Shown here piece by piece: positions 1-6,372 of a stretch of DNA of 7,084 nucleotides. This stretch comes from Nitrospirales bacterium (GTDB taxonomy: Bacteria; Nitrospirota; Nitrospiria; Nitrospirales; UBA8639). Each line of letters starts with the position of its first letter. Positions within the stretch are counted from its first letter, which is position 1. The stretch spans positions 1 through 7,084 of the forward strand of contig JAJDBO010000302.1 of NCBI GenBank assembly GCA_029261305.1, in the 5' to 3' direction. The position numbers and the translations under genes were made by a program. A model generated the notes under the pieces. It saw nothing but the letters and a program-made list of their open reading frames with translations. It was not told the DNA's origin and made no database searches.

Positions 1-1202
1 TCTAAGGTTTCAGGTCCAACTTGAATCTGCGCGCGATGAGGCAGGTTCTTGGGATCGCTTAACAGTTTCCGTTGGTGCGCGGGGTTTTTATGGAAAATAT
101 CAATGGACTGGCCCAGCAAATCCTCGACCTTACAGGGAAGATACTGCTCGATGGTCTTGAGGGTCGTAAGGGATGAAGGATTCATAAACGTGATATTAAA
201 GTCCTTATCCGCATAAATCACATTGATCGGGGCGTTTTCCATCATGTTTTGGATGCGAGATGCTTCCGCTTCAGTTTTCTTTTTCTGAACCATCTCTTCC
301 GTAATATTCGTGGCAAATTTCACGACTTTGGTGACTTGTCCGTTCTCATTGAACACCGGGTTGTATGAGGCCTGGATCCATATTTCCCTTCCACCTTTGG
401 TAAGCCGGCAATAGACTCCTTGGTCGAATTCCCCTCTGTTCAACTTTGCCCAAAAGGCGGTATAGTCTGGACTAGCGACATAGGTTGGATCACAAAAGGT
501 TCTATGGTGTTTTCCTTGGATTTCGTCCAACGTATATCCCAAGGTCGTGAGAAAATTTTCATTGGCTGTAATCACCGTTCCGTCTGGGTTGAATTCGATA
601 ACCGCCTGTGCTTTGTGAATGGCACTCATGATGCCTTGTAATTCTGACGCATTGTTGCTTGTTGTCGGGGCATCCATCACAGCCGCCGCTCCTTGGTTGC
701 TTGCATTATCCATTGAACTGTTCCTCCCGTTTTGATAATGAATTTTTTCATTTTCCATATGGCCTTCTGGGACCGTAGGGGTATTAACAATATCTGCGGC
801 CAGTGGGCCGACCAGAGTCACGATTTGATCGATAAGGTCTTGGGGCACCTGAAGGGCCTGTAACGTGTGCACCAAATGCTCGGCCACCCGATTGAAATGT
901 CGTTCTTCAATAGGTAAATGTGCATGGGCCTGCTTCATACTGGGGCCGCGGTACTGAACCTGGCCTCCTAAGGCTTGACTGAGAAATTCGATCTGTTTGG
1001 TCTTTTGCATGGGCATGTCGACGTCGACAAAGAACGGTTGCAAGAGTGAATCACTCAGCACCCGTTCATAAAACGCTTCGACCGCGGCCTCGATCGCGGC
1101 GGCTCCGCCTATTTGCTCATATAATGTAGGGCGTTCAAGCGTGGCAGTTGGTGGTGTATTCATTGAATCACTTTTCCTCTCTTTTCGATTGCTACGAGCC
1201 AT
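1..1202 (-). CDS. Truncated hemoglobin-PAS-PAS sensor, probable methyl-accepting chemotaxis protein (3' end beyond the window)
   Basis: The frame is open without a stop from the start codon to base 1 (400 codons), so the C-terminus is missing. Residues about 25-140 match group-1 truncated hemoglobin (TrHbN/GlbN): opening motif TLYEQIGG, Tyr45 (B10), Phe57-Phe58 (CD turn), Gln66 (E7), Gln70 (E11), proximal His93 in SMKQAHAHL, and a C-terminal helix with LQVPQDLIDQIV. A Gln/Asn/Ala-rich linker (about 145-187) leads to a first PAS domain (188-305, motifs YTLDEIQGKHHRTFCDP, FWAKLNRGEFD, EIWIQASYNPV). A second follows from about 313 to the edge (NAPINVIYADKDFNITFMNP, GQSIDIFHKNP, LPHRAQIQVGPE). 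This PAS style is typical of chemoreceptors, so an MCP signalling domain probably follows; a histidine kinase output cannot be excluded. I chose the ATG at 1200-1202 because AAGGA (1212-1216) lies 9 nt upstream; the in-frame ATG at 1161-1163 is an alternative with weaker spacing, and one at 1218-1220 lacks a clear ribosome site. It lies 45 nt after cheW and is probably in its operon. No signal peptide or membrane helix is seen in the visible part, so a cytoplasmic sensor is likely. Confidence 0.88.
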   Translation of the reverse strand, partial: MARSNRKERKSDSMNTPPTATLERPTLYEQIGGAAAIEAAVEAFYERVLSDSLLQPFFVDVDMPMQKTKQIEFLSQALGGQVQYRGPSMKQAHAHLPIEERHFNRVAEHLVHTLQALQVPQDLIDQIVTLVGPLAADIVNTPTVPEGHMENEKIHYQNGRNSSMDNASNQGAAAVMDAPTTSNNASELQGIMSAIHKAQAVIEFNPDGTVITANENFLTTLGYTLDEIQGKHHRTFCDPTYVASPDYTAFWAKLNRGEFDQGVYCRLTKGGREIWIQASYNPVFNENGQVTKVVKFATNITEEMVQKKKTEAEASRIQNMMENAPINVIYADKDFNITFMNPSSLTTLKTIEQYLPCKVEDLLGQSIDIFHKNPAHQRKLLSDPKNLPHRAQIQVGPETL

Positions 1203-1211
1203 GGTGCCAGG

Positions 1212-1216
1212 TCCTT
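1212..1216 (-). promoter_or_regulatory. Ribosome binding site supporting the longer start of the globin-PAS sensor
   Basis: On the minus strand AAGGA lies 9 nt before the ATG at 1200-1202. The alternative ATG at 1161-1163 has only an AGGA about 11 nt away. This favours the start that adds the basic N-terminal extension MARSNRKERKSDS, though the call is not decisive. Confidence 0.5.
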
Positions 1217-1247
1217 CCATCAATGGGGTTCAGTTGGTGCATCTCGA

Positions 1248-1700
1248 TTAATCCTCGACGCCGACTTTTTCCTGAACCAAGGTGATCACCTTTTCAGTAT
1301 CGAGGATCAGCAACAGCTGCTCCTGAAGTTTATGGACCCCGGTGACCAGATCACGAGCCACACCATGTATCGTGGGTGGCGGCGGCTCTAATGTGTCCTC
1401 AGTCAATTCTAGGACATCTCCAATTTCATCAACGAGCAGGCTCACCGCGCCTTCCTCGGTTTGAATCACGACGTTCATCGGTTCTTGCCCTTCCTCCCGG
1501 TCTTCCAGTTCCAATCGACTGCGAAGGTCGATGGCCGTGACAATTTGCCCTCGGAGATTAATCAGGCCTTCGACGGTCTTGGGTGACAATGGGATCGTGG
1601 TCATGTTTTGAAATTTGATGACTTCTTGAACCCTCAAGACCTCCACGCCAAAAAACAGATCATCGACGATAAATGTGCAGTACTGCTTCGGTTCCGCCAT
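1248..1700 (-). CDS. cheW: Chemotaxis coupling protein CheW
   Basis: This 150-residue single-domain protein has the usual CheW length and hallmarks: YCTFIVDDLFFGVEVLRVQEVI at the start (residues 7-28), then MTTIPLSPKTVEGLINLRGQ (33-52) with the conserved NLRG at 48-51, IDLRSRLEL (57-65), and LLVDEIGDVLEL (88-99) for the second subdomain. CheW bridges chemoreceptor tips to the CheA P5 domain in cytoplasmic arrays. It starts 3 nt after the cheA stop, and its GGAGG lies inside the last cheA codons, so the two are almost certainly co-transcribed and translationally coupled. A Pro-rich stretch (LEPPPPTIHG, 104-113) sits in a loop that varies in this family. With two receptor genes flanking the cheA-cheW pair, it presumably couples both. 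Confidence 0.95.
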   Translation of the reverse strand: MAEPKQYCTFIVDDLFFGVEVLRVQEVIKFQNMTTIPLSPKTVEGLINLRGQIVTAIDLRSRLELEDREEGQEPMNVVIQTEEGAVSLLVDEIGDVLELTEDTLEPPPPTIHGVARDLVTGVHKLQEQLLLILDTEKVITLVQEKVGVED

Positions 1701-1703
1701 GCT

Positions 1704-4070
1704 CTAGACCTCCACCTGTTCAAGCGATTGCTCTACCATGGGATAAAGACGGGAATGTTGAAACACGGAAGAGACGTCCAACACATCGGTAATTCGTTCG
1801 TGAATCACGGCCGAACAGAACACCCCTGACTGTGATGACCGAGTCGGTGCGGCCAACTCTTCTTCCACGATATCCACGATCCGATCCACGACCAAACCCA
1901 ATCGCTGATTCTCCTTCGAAATGACGACGACTTGCAGCATGTCTTGTTCCCCCACGCTGAGCGAGGGCGGCATGCCGAGTACTTTGGAGAGCCGAACCAC
2001 GGGAAGAATTTCGTTGCGATATTGGATGGCTTCTTGATCTCCTGCGAATTCCAGGGCCGTGGTTTTGATCTCCTCTAACCGCGCCACCATGCCCAAGGGT
2101 ACGGCTAACTGTCCCTTGTCGCCGACTTGAATCAACAAGACGGTTTGACGTTGGCTTTCCGCGGCCTTGGCCTGATCAGTTTGTTCTCCCACTCCATGAT
2201 CGCTCTGTCCTACGGCCAAGCCTCCTTGGTTGGCAAGATTCATGACATCCAAGATGAGGGCCACCTGCCCGTCTCCCATAATCGTGGCACCGGCAAACAC
2301 GGAAATGCCTTTCAGTTGTTTGCTCAGGGGTTTGACAACGATTTCTTCTGTGTCGTTAATATCTTCCACCACGAGACCAAATCGTTGATTATCTGCTTGG
2401 AGCACCACGATATTCACCACATCGGCTTCTTCGCTCATCTCCTCGGCTTGGTCAGCCTGGATCGCAGCCTTAGCAGTTCCGTCAAGTTGCAAAATCTTAT
2501 TCAAATAGACAATAGGCAAAAGACTGCCACGAAGCCGACACACCGGGGCTCCATGTACATCCTCGATGGATTTTTTGATTTGCTCTCCTTCGAGGCGAAC
2601 TAATTCCAGAAGACTCACCTGAGGAATGGCAAAGCGCTCGCCCCCTGAAGTCACGACTAACGCGGGAATAATCGCTAGGGTGAGTGGAACTTTAACTTTT
2701 ATCGTGGTGCCTTTCCCCACTTTGGTATTGAGGTCAACGGTTCCCCCGATCTTTTCGATATTCGTTTTCACCACATCCATACCGACACCGCGGCCCGAAA
2801 CATTGGTGACTTTTTCTGCGGTGGACAATCCCGGCAAGAAAATTAAATTTTGCAGTTCCCGCTCGTTCATTCGGGACACTTGCTCAGCAGTGATGGCGCC
2901 TTTCTTGATCGCGCTCTGTACCACCCGCTGGGAATTAATTCCGGCGCCGTCATCGGTAATTTCAATATTGACTTGCCCCCCCTCGTGATACGCGCGCAGC
3001 AAGAGCCGCCCTTCGGCAGGCTTGCCGTTGGCTTGTCGAACGTCCGGCTTCTCTAACCCATGGTCGACTGAGTTACGGACCAGATGCGTCAAGGGATCTT
3101 TAATGGCTTCAATCAGCGTTTTATCCAATTCGGTATCCTGCCCTTCCATATCGATGCGAACGTCTTTGCCACAGGTCAGCGCCAGATCTCGCACCACTCG
3201 AGGAAATTTACTGAAGATATTGCCAATGGGTTGCATCCGAGTTTTCATGATGCCTTCTTGGAGCTCTGAGGTAATCAGGCTTAATCGTTGGGAAGAGGCA
3301 CTAAGCCCTTGGTCTTCCTTCCCCGATGTCCATTGCAAAATTTGATTCCGCGTCAACACGAGTTCACCCACCATGTTCATCAGCTTGTCGAGTAATTTCA
3401 CATCAACGCGAATCGTCGAGTCGGTCACTCCCGGACCTTTGGGTCCATCGGCTGCAGGGGCGGCATTTGCCATGGCACTTTCCATACTCGCAACCGGATT
3501 CTCTTCTTCTGACGTGGAAACGGGATTGACCTCTTCCTGAGAAATAACCTCGATCACAGGTGCTGATTCGACCTCGGCTGGAATGGGCTCTTCGGATAGG
3601 ACTGAACCGAGGTTCCCATTTTGGGGCATTTCTTCCGGAGAAACGGTTCGATCGGTGGAGGCGGCAGGACTTGGGCTTGGGGATGATCCGGTTTGCAGTT
3701 CCGTGAGCCGCGCAATCAGAGGAGCAAATTCTTCCTCCCCATCATTCCCTGCGCTTTCAATGCTCGTGAGCATTTGCCGAATGGCATCGACCATCGACAG
3801 CAACGCCGTGGTAATGTCTGGGCTCAATGGCAATTCACCATCCCGAACCAAGCTTAATAAGGTCTCGCCTGTATGAGCCACCTTCTCGAGTTTGGTATAT
3901 CCTAAAAATGAGCAAGTCCCCTTGACTGTATGAATAGCTCGAAAAATGCTGGCAATGATGTCTTCCTGCCCCGGATGCCCTTCTAAATCCACCAGGTCAG
4001 CCTCCACTTGACTTAAATTTTCATCGCTTTCAATGAGAAACTCCGCAATCGCGGCATCAAATTCACCCAT
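1704..4070 (-). CDS. cheA: Chemotaxis histidine kinase CheA with two C-terminal CheW-like domains
   Basis: This 788-residue cytoplasmic kinase autophosphorylates on a histidine and passes phosphate to CheY/CheB-type regulators. Domains in order: HPt/P1 (about 1-125) with the phospho-acceptor His47 in AIHTVKGTCSFLG; a Ser/Pro/Glu-rich linker (127-215) where a CheY-binding P2 domain would normally sit but none is recognisable; P3 dimerisation (217-285, KLMNMVGELVLTRNQ); P4 ATP-binding (about 286-470) with N box HLVRNSVDHG (329-338), G1 box DDGAGI (373-378), FLPGLSTAEKVT (411-422) and G2 box GRGVGMDVV (426-434); a first CheW-like P5 (about 471-615, CRLRGSLLPIVYL, FGLVVEDINDTEEIV); and a second CheW-like domain (about 640-780, YRNEILPVVRLSKVL, LGLVVDRIVDIVEEEL). 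All kinase motifs look intact. The ATG at 4068-4070 is preceded by GGGAGA with 7 nt spacing. It lies 103 nt after the small receptor gene and 3 nt before cheW. No receiver domain is fused and no cheY is visible in the window. Confidence 0.95.
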   Translation of the reverse strand: MGEFDAAIAEFLIESDENLSQVEADLVDLEGHPGQEDIIASIFRAIHTVKGTCSFLGYTKLEKVAHTGETLLSLVRDGELPLSPDITTALLSMVDAIRQMLTSIESAGNDGEEEFAPLIARLTELQTGSSPSPSPAASTDRTVSPEEMPQNGNLGSVLSEEPIPAEVESAPVIEVISQEEVNPVSTSEEENPVASMESAMANAAPAADGPKGPGVTDSTIRVDVKLLDKLMNMVGELVLTRNQILQWTSGKEDQGLSASSQRLSLITSELQEGIMKTRMQPIGNIFSKFPRVVRDLALTCGKDVRIDMEGQDTELDKTLIEAIKDPLTHLVRNSVDHGLEKPDVRQANGKPAEGRLLLRAYHEGGQVNIEITDDGAGINSQRVVQSAIKKGAITAEQVSRMNERELQNLIFLPGLSTAEKVTNVSGRGVGMDVVKTNIEKIGGTVDLNTKVGKGTTIKVKVPLTLAIIPALVVTSGGERFAIPQVSLLELVRLEGEQIKKSIEDVHGAPVCRLRGSLLPIVYLNKILQLDGTAKAAIQADQAEEMSEEADVVNIVVLQADNQRFGLVVEDINDTEEIVVKPLSKQLKGISVFAGATIMGDGQVALILDVMNLANQGGLAVGQSDHGVGEQTDQAKAAESQRQTVLLIQVGDKGQLAVPLGMVARLEEIKTTALEFAGDQEAIQYRNEILPVVRLSKVLGMPPSLSVGEQDMLQVVVISKENQRLGLVVDRIVDIVEEELAAPTRSSQSGVFCSAVIHERITDVLDVSSVFQHSRLYPMVEQSLEQVEV
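1709..1713 (-). promoter_or_regulatory. cheW ribosome binding site inside the end of cheA
   Basis: GGAGG on the minus strand, 8 nt before the cheW ATG. It overlaps the final codons of cheA (Val-Glu-Val-stop), so translation of cheA should influence initiation of cheW. Confidence 0.8.
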
Positions 4071-4076
4071 GAGTGA

Positions 4077-4082
4077 TCTCCC
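4077..4082 (-). promoter_or_regulatory. cheA ribosome binding site
   Basis: GGGAGA on the minus strand ends 6 nt before the cheA start codon, supporting the ATG at 4068-4070. It also lies inside the short open frame that runs on from the upstream receptor gene. Confidence 0.65.
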
Positions 4083-4173
4083 AATGGTCAGTCAATAACG
4101 TCAATAGACCGTCTGTGACATCGTGTACGTTGGTGTGGCCAGGGTGGCCTCCCGCAAAAAACCTCAATACCCT

Positions 4174-5214
4174 CTATGCTCCGACGACTTCTGTATTTGT
4201 GACTTCTTGGCTCTGTTCCTGCGTCATGGCCTCGTCAGTTTCAGCACCACACTGAGAACCCTGCTCCCATTCCGACACTTGGGCTTGCAGGTCTGAAATC
4301 TTCTTGATGACTTTTTCCAATCGTTGACGCGTAATGTCCTGGAACTGCATGGACATGGCGATATCAGTCACATTACTCGCCTGTTGTTTCGCTGAAGTCG
4401 TGGCTTGCACTACTCCTTCTTGAAGCCGATCATTTTGCTCTTTGATCAGCGTGGTGATTTCTCCGATTCGCTCCTTTGTCGATATAATCTTTGAGGCATC
4501 GATGCTCGAAAATCCCGCAAGCGTTTCTATGGCTTTGCTTGTACTCGCATTCACTTCAGCCACAACCTTATTAATATTTGTAGCAGCGACTTGAGAACGA
4601 GAGGCGAGTTTGGCGACCTCTTCGGCCACAACCGCGAATCCACGCCCATACTCTCCAGCACGAGCCGCTTCAATAGCCGCGTTTAAGGCCAAGAGTCTGG
4701 TCTGGTCCGCGATGAATTCAATTTCCTCTAATAAAGGCGGAATCGCATTGGTACTATTCTCGACGTCTCCTACGACCATGGCGACTTCCATTCCCAATTG
4801 AGAGGACGCCTTAACGTTTTCCGCGAATTCCGCTAACACTTGATCCGTTTCCTCGAGAAGCCCCGCACTCGACTGCTCCTGGTCGGCTTCCCCTGCAGTA
4901 CTTTCAAATCGTTGAGCCGTTGTTTGTGCCTCTGCCATGGCACTATCTGCAATGCCTTGGAAACGAACGATGAGGTCAATAACTGATTCTTCAATTAAAT
5001 CGGACACCTCATTGAGTGAGGTGGAAATGGGCGACAATGCAGGATCGACAGCCATGGCTATGTCTTTCAAGGCTTCTGCCCGAGCTTCCGACTTCATTTG
5101 CTCTTGCAAATTCTGAAGTTGGCCTTCCCTAGCCCGCCCCCGTAGCAAGTACGCGCACAGTCCGGTCCCCACGAGCAGCCCAACCATAAATCCAATGATG
5201 ATTGTTATATACAT
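4174..5214 (-). CDS. Methyl-accepting chemotaxis protein without a recognisable sensor domain (single N-terminal membrane anchor)
   Basis: This 346-residue receptor has one hydrophobic segment at residues 3-24, a positive RGRAR stretch just after it, and then a long coiled-coil cytoplasmic domain. There is no second transmembrane segment, periplasmic domain, HAMP or PAS. The signalling hairpin tip is clear: [23 protein letters not shown] (166-188), then [19 protein letters not shown] (189-207). Differences from the consensus are Arg instead of Asn in the usual QTN, and a Pro-Pro pair (159-160) about 20 residues before the tip. [17 protein letters not shown] motif (288-303) closes the helical domain, and no NWETF-type tethering pentapeptide ends the protein. 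The ATG at 5212-5214 lacks a good adjacent ribosome site; a perfect AAGGAG lies 23 nt upstream (see findings). It lies 73 nt after the DUF420 gene and 103 nt before cheA. It likely supplies receptor tips to the array or senses at the membrane through its anchor; the input is unknown. Confidence 0.9.
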   Translation of the reverse strand: MYITIIIGFMVGLLVGTGLCAYLLRGRAREGQLQNLQEQMKSEARAEALKDIAMAVDPALSPISTSLNEVSDLIEESVIDLIVRFQGIADSAMAEAQTTAQRFESTAGEADQEQSSAGLLEETDQVLAEFAENVKASSQLGMEVAMVVGDVENSTNAIPPLLEEIEFIADQTRLLALNAAIEAARAGEYGRGFAVVAEEVAKLASRSQVAATNINKVVAEVNASTSKAIETLAGFSSIDASKIISTKERIGEITTLIKEQNDRLQEGVVQATTSAKQQASNVTDIAMSMQFQDITRQRLEKVIKKISDLQAQVSEWEQGSQCGAETDEAMTQEQSQEVTNTEVVGA

Positions 5215-5287
5215 TTGCTTACCAACTATGCCTTCTGCTCCTTCATCCGGAAGAGCAATGACTGGAGACCGGCCTCCCCAAAGTGGG

Positions 5288-5752
5288 TTAACTTGGAAAC
5301 CAATAAAACAACATCAGATACACCACATACGCCGTCAGTAGTGTTCCCGAAAACGTTCCGACCATGAGTTTTCCTAATACACGATGTCTTGAGACCCCAG
5401 CGACCATCGCGCCCACACCAATACCATGTCGAAGCCGGGTCAGCCCGATGTAGAGATTGGCAATGGCTAACCCAATGGTCCCCATGGCCAAGCTGGTATG
5501 CACGACAAGGAGTGGAACATACATTGACCAATATTGACTCTCCGATCCGCCAAACTGATCTCTTCCAAAGAGCACTTGTTTGGTGACATACCCGACTAGC
5601 CATAACCCAACAATAGTGCAGGCCGTGATCATCCAGCGGGAATGGTGCTTGACATCATGATGCTTGGCCGCTCGCACGCCCCATAGCGAGATGATATACG
5701 CCACCGTGATGCTGATTAGCACGCTGTACCAAAGTATGTCTTTGAACTCCAT
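5288..5752 (-). CDS. DUF420-family integral membrane protein
   Basis: This 154-residue protein has four hydrophobic helices (about 6-25, 40-60, 78-102, 130-150), as in the DUF420/YozB family. Family-like features are the [10 protein letters not shown] motif after helix 1 (His36, His37), His85 in [16 protein letters not shown] within helix 3, and [32 protein letters not shown] at the end (His123), here quoted as two adjoining parts: [12 protein letters not shown] and [18 protein letters not shown]. The conserved histidines suggest heme or metal contact, but this is inference. From established knowledge, one DUF420 member, CtaM of Staphylococcus aureus, is needed for aa3-type terminal oxidase function, and other members sit near cytochrome oxidase genes. 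Here it is the first gene of a chemotaxis run rather than an oxidase cluster. The ATG at 5750-5752 has GAGG 5 nt upstream. Function in this organism is unknown. Confidence 0.8.
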   Translation of the reverse strand: MEFKDILWYSVLISITVAYIISLWGVRAAKHHDVKHHSRWMITACTIVGLWLVGYVTKQVLFGRDQFGGSESQYWSMYVPLLVVHTSLAMGTIGLAIANLYIGLTRLRHGIGVGAMVAGVSRHRVLGKLMVGTFSGTLLTAYVVYLMLFYWFPS

Positions 5753-5757
5753 TCCTG

Positions 5758-5761
5758 CCTC
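5758..5761 (-). promoter_or_regulatory. Ribosome binding site of the DUF420 gene
   Basis: GAGG on the minus strand, 5 nt before the ATG at 5750-5752. This supports the chosen start of the first gene in the chemotaxis run. Confidence 0.6.
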
Positions 5762-6039
5762 TTCTCGAACAATGTTTTCTTTAACAGCACCTTATTCGGT
5801 GTTGCTCTCTCTTATTCTATTTTCTGCCGTACATGCCTTATATGATCGTGAAACATCTGGTTATGTCTCAGATAGTTGGTTTTCGGCTATGGGATGGGAG
5901 AGTACTAGGGACAGGATGGCAAGAAAATTGACCTTAATGCCGAGAGGGGGGTTTTATATATAGGGAATTTTCCCCAGCCTTTCATAGGAAACTGTCCTTT
6001 GTCGGACTGAAACCCTCTTTTTTCTTCCACTCCACAAGC

Positions 6040-6075
6040 AACCTTAGACACGGAGAGGCATCTCCCCAGAAGGTT
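6040..6075. repeat. Nested inverted repeat (two-part stem-loop)
   Basis: Outer arms AACCTT (6040-6045) and AAGGTT (6070-6075) enclose inner arms GGAGA (6052-6056) and TCTCC (6061-6065) around a GGCA loop. The two stems are separated by unequal internal loops of 6 and 4 nt. There is no T-tract on either side, so it is not a simple terminator. Confidence 0.5.
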
Positions 6076-6081
6076 AGGTGA

Positions 6082-6113
6082 GGGAATTACTCTCATTCTG
6101 TGAGTAGATTCCC
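6082..6113. repeat. 11-bp stem-loop with one bulged base
   Basis: GGGAATTACTC (6082-6092) pairs with GAGTA plus ATTCCC (6102-6106 and 6108-6113), leaving one bulged G at 6107 and a 9-nt loop. It is the best inverted repeat in the gap. Neither flank carries a T-tract, so an operator, an RNA structural element or part of a repeat family is more likely than a terminator. Confidence 0.6.
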
Positions 6114-6262
6114 GGAAACTCTCTCTCGCTTTGTCGTGCATTGGGAATTTCAATAGAGAGCTAGCGTGGAATGAAATGAGGTGAGAAGCGGACTGTTGAG
6201 GCAAAATACCCAGAAGCCAGATACATTCAGGAGATCGAATCAGGCGACCACAACAACATTTT

Positions 6263-6281
6263 CGTTAATACTTTATTGACG
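6263..6281. repeat. 8-bp AT-rich hairpin
   Basis: CGTTAATA (6263-6270) and TATTGACG (6274-6281) can pair over 8 positions, one of them a G-T wobble, around a CTT loop. It lies about 90 bp beyond the response regulator stop codon. Its stem is weak and there is no T-tract on the minus-strand 3' side, so a terminator role is doubtful. Confidence 0.35.
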
Positions 6282-6372
6282 ATCCTCAGGAACTCTGCCT
6301 CTTCAAGCAGAATCTAAATTGGAGGAGGGGGATACAGATGGCTGCGGTTTAGGCAGAAGAAAGGGGCACGAA

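Larger units (their letters stand above)
5753..6372. other. 620-bp gene-poor region with inverted repeats
   Basis: No convincing gene is found between the response regulator and the DUF420 gene. A promoter for the DUF420-receptor-cheA-cheW run should lie near the 5753-5900 end, but I see no clear -35/-10 pair. No inverted repeat is followed by a T-tract, so there is no recognisable Rho-independent terminator for the regulator. Several inverted repeats cluster at 6040-6160 and a short one lies at 6263-6281. The heptamer GGGAATT occurs at 5963, 6082 and 6143. The region could be regulatory, encode a small RNA, or hold the remains of a lost gene. Confidence 0.6.

Noticed and set aside
2127..2603. 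A 158-codon plus-strand frame opposite cheA
   Set aside because: The minus-strand cheA reading has intact, ordered domains across the whole stretch; the plus-strand reading matches nothing and has no start signals.
5226..5603. A 125-codon minus-strand frame overlapping the DUF420 gene
   Set aside because: It lies in another frame of the clearly membrane-protein-like DUF420 gene and has Cys/Trp/Arg-rich, non-domain sequence; it is a shadow.
5880..5887. GCCGAAAA on the minus strand, close to the flagellar sigma-28 -10 element GCCGATAA, upstream of the DUF420 gene
   Set aside because: No TAAA-type -35 element lies at the expected distance, so a sigma-28 promoter is not supported.
5905..6204. 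A 99-codon minus-strand frame inside the gene-poor gap
   Set aside because: It has no ribosome binding site, odd composition, no recognisable domain, and runs through the stem-loops that better explain the stretch.
6294..6311. Inverted repeat TCTGC/GCAGA as a terminator for the response regulator
   Set aside because: The stem is only 5 bp, the loop is 8 nt, and no T-tract follows on the minus strand.
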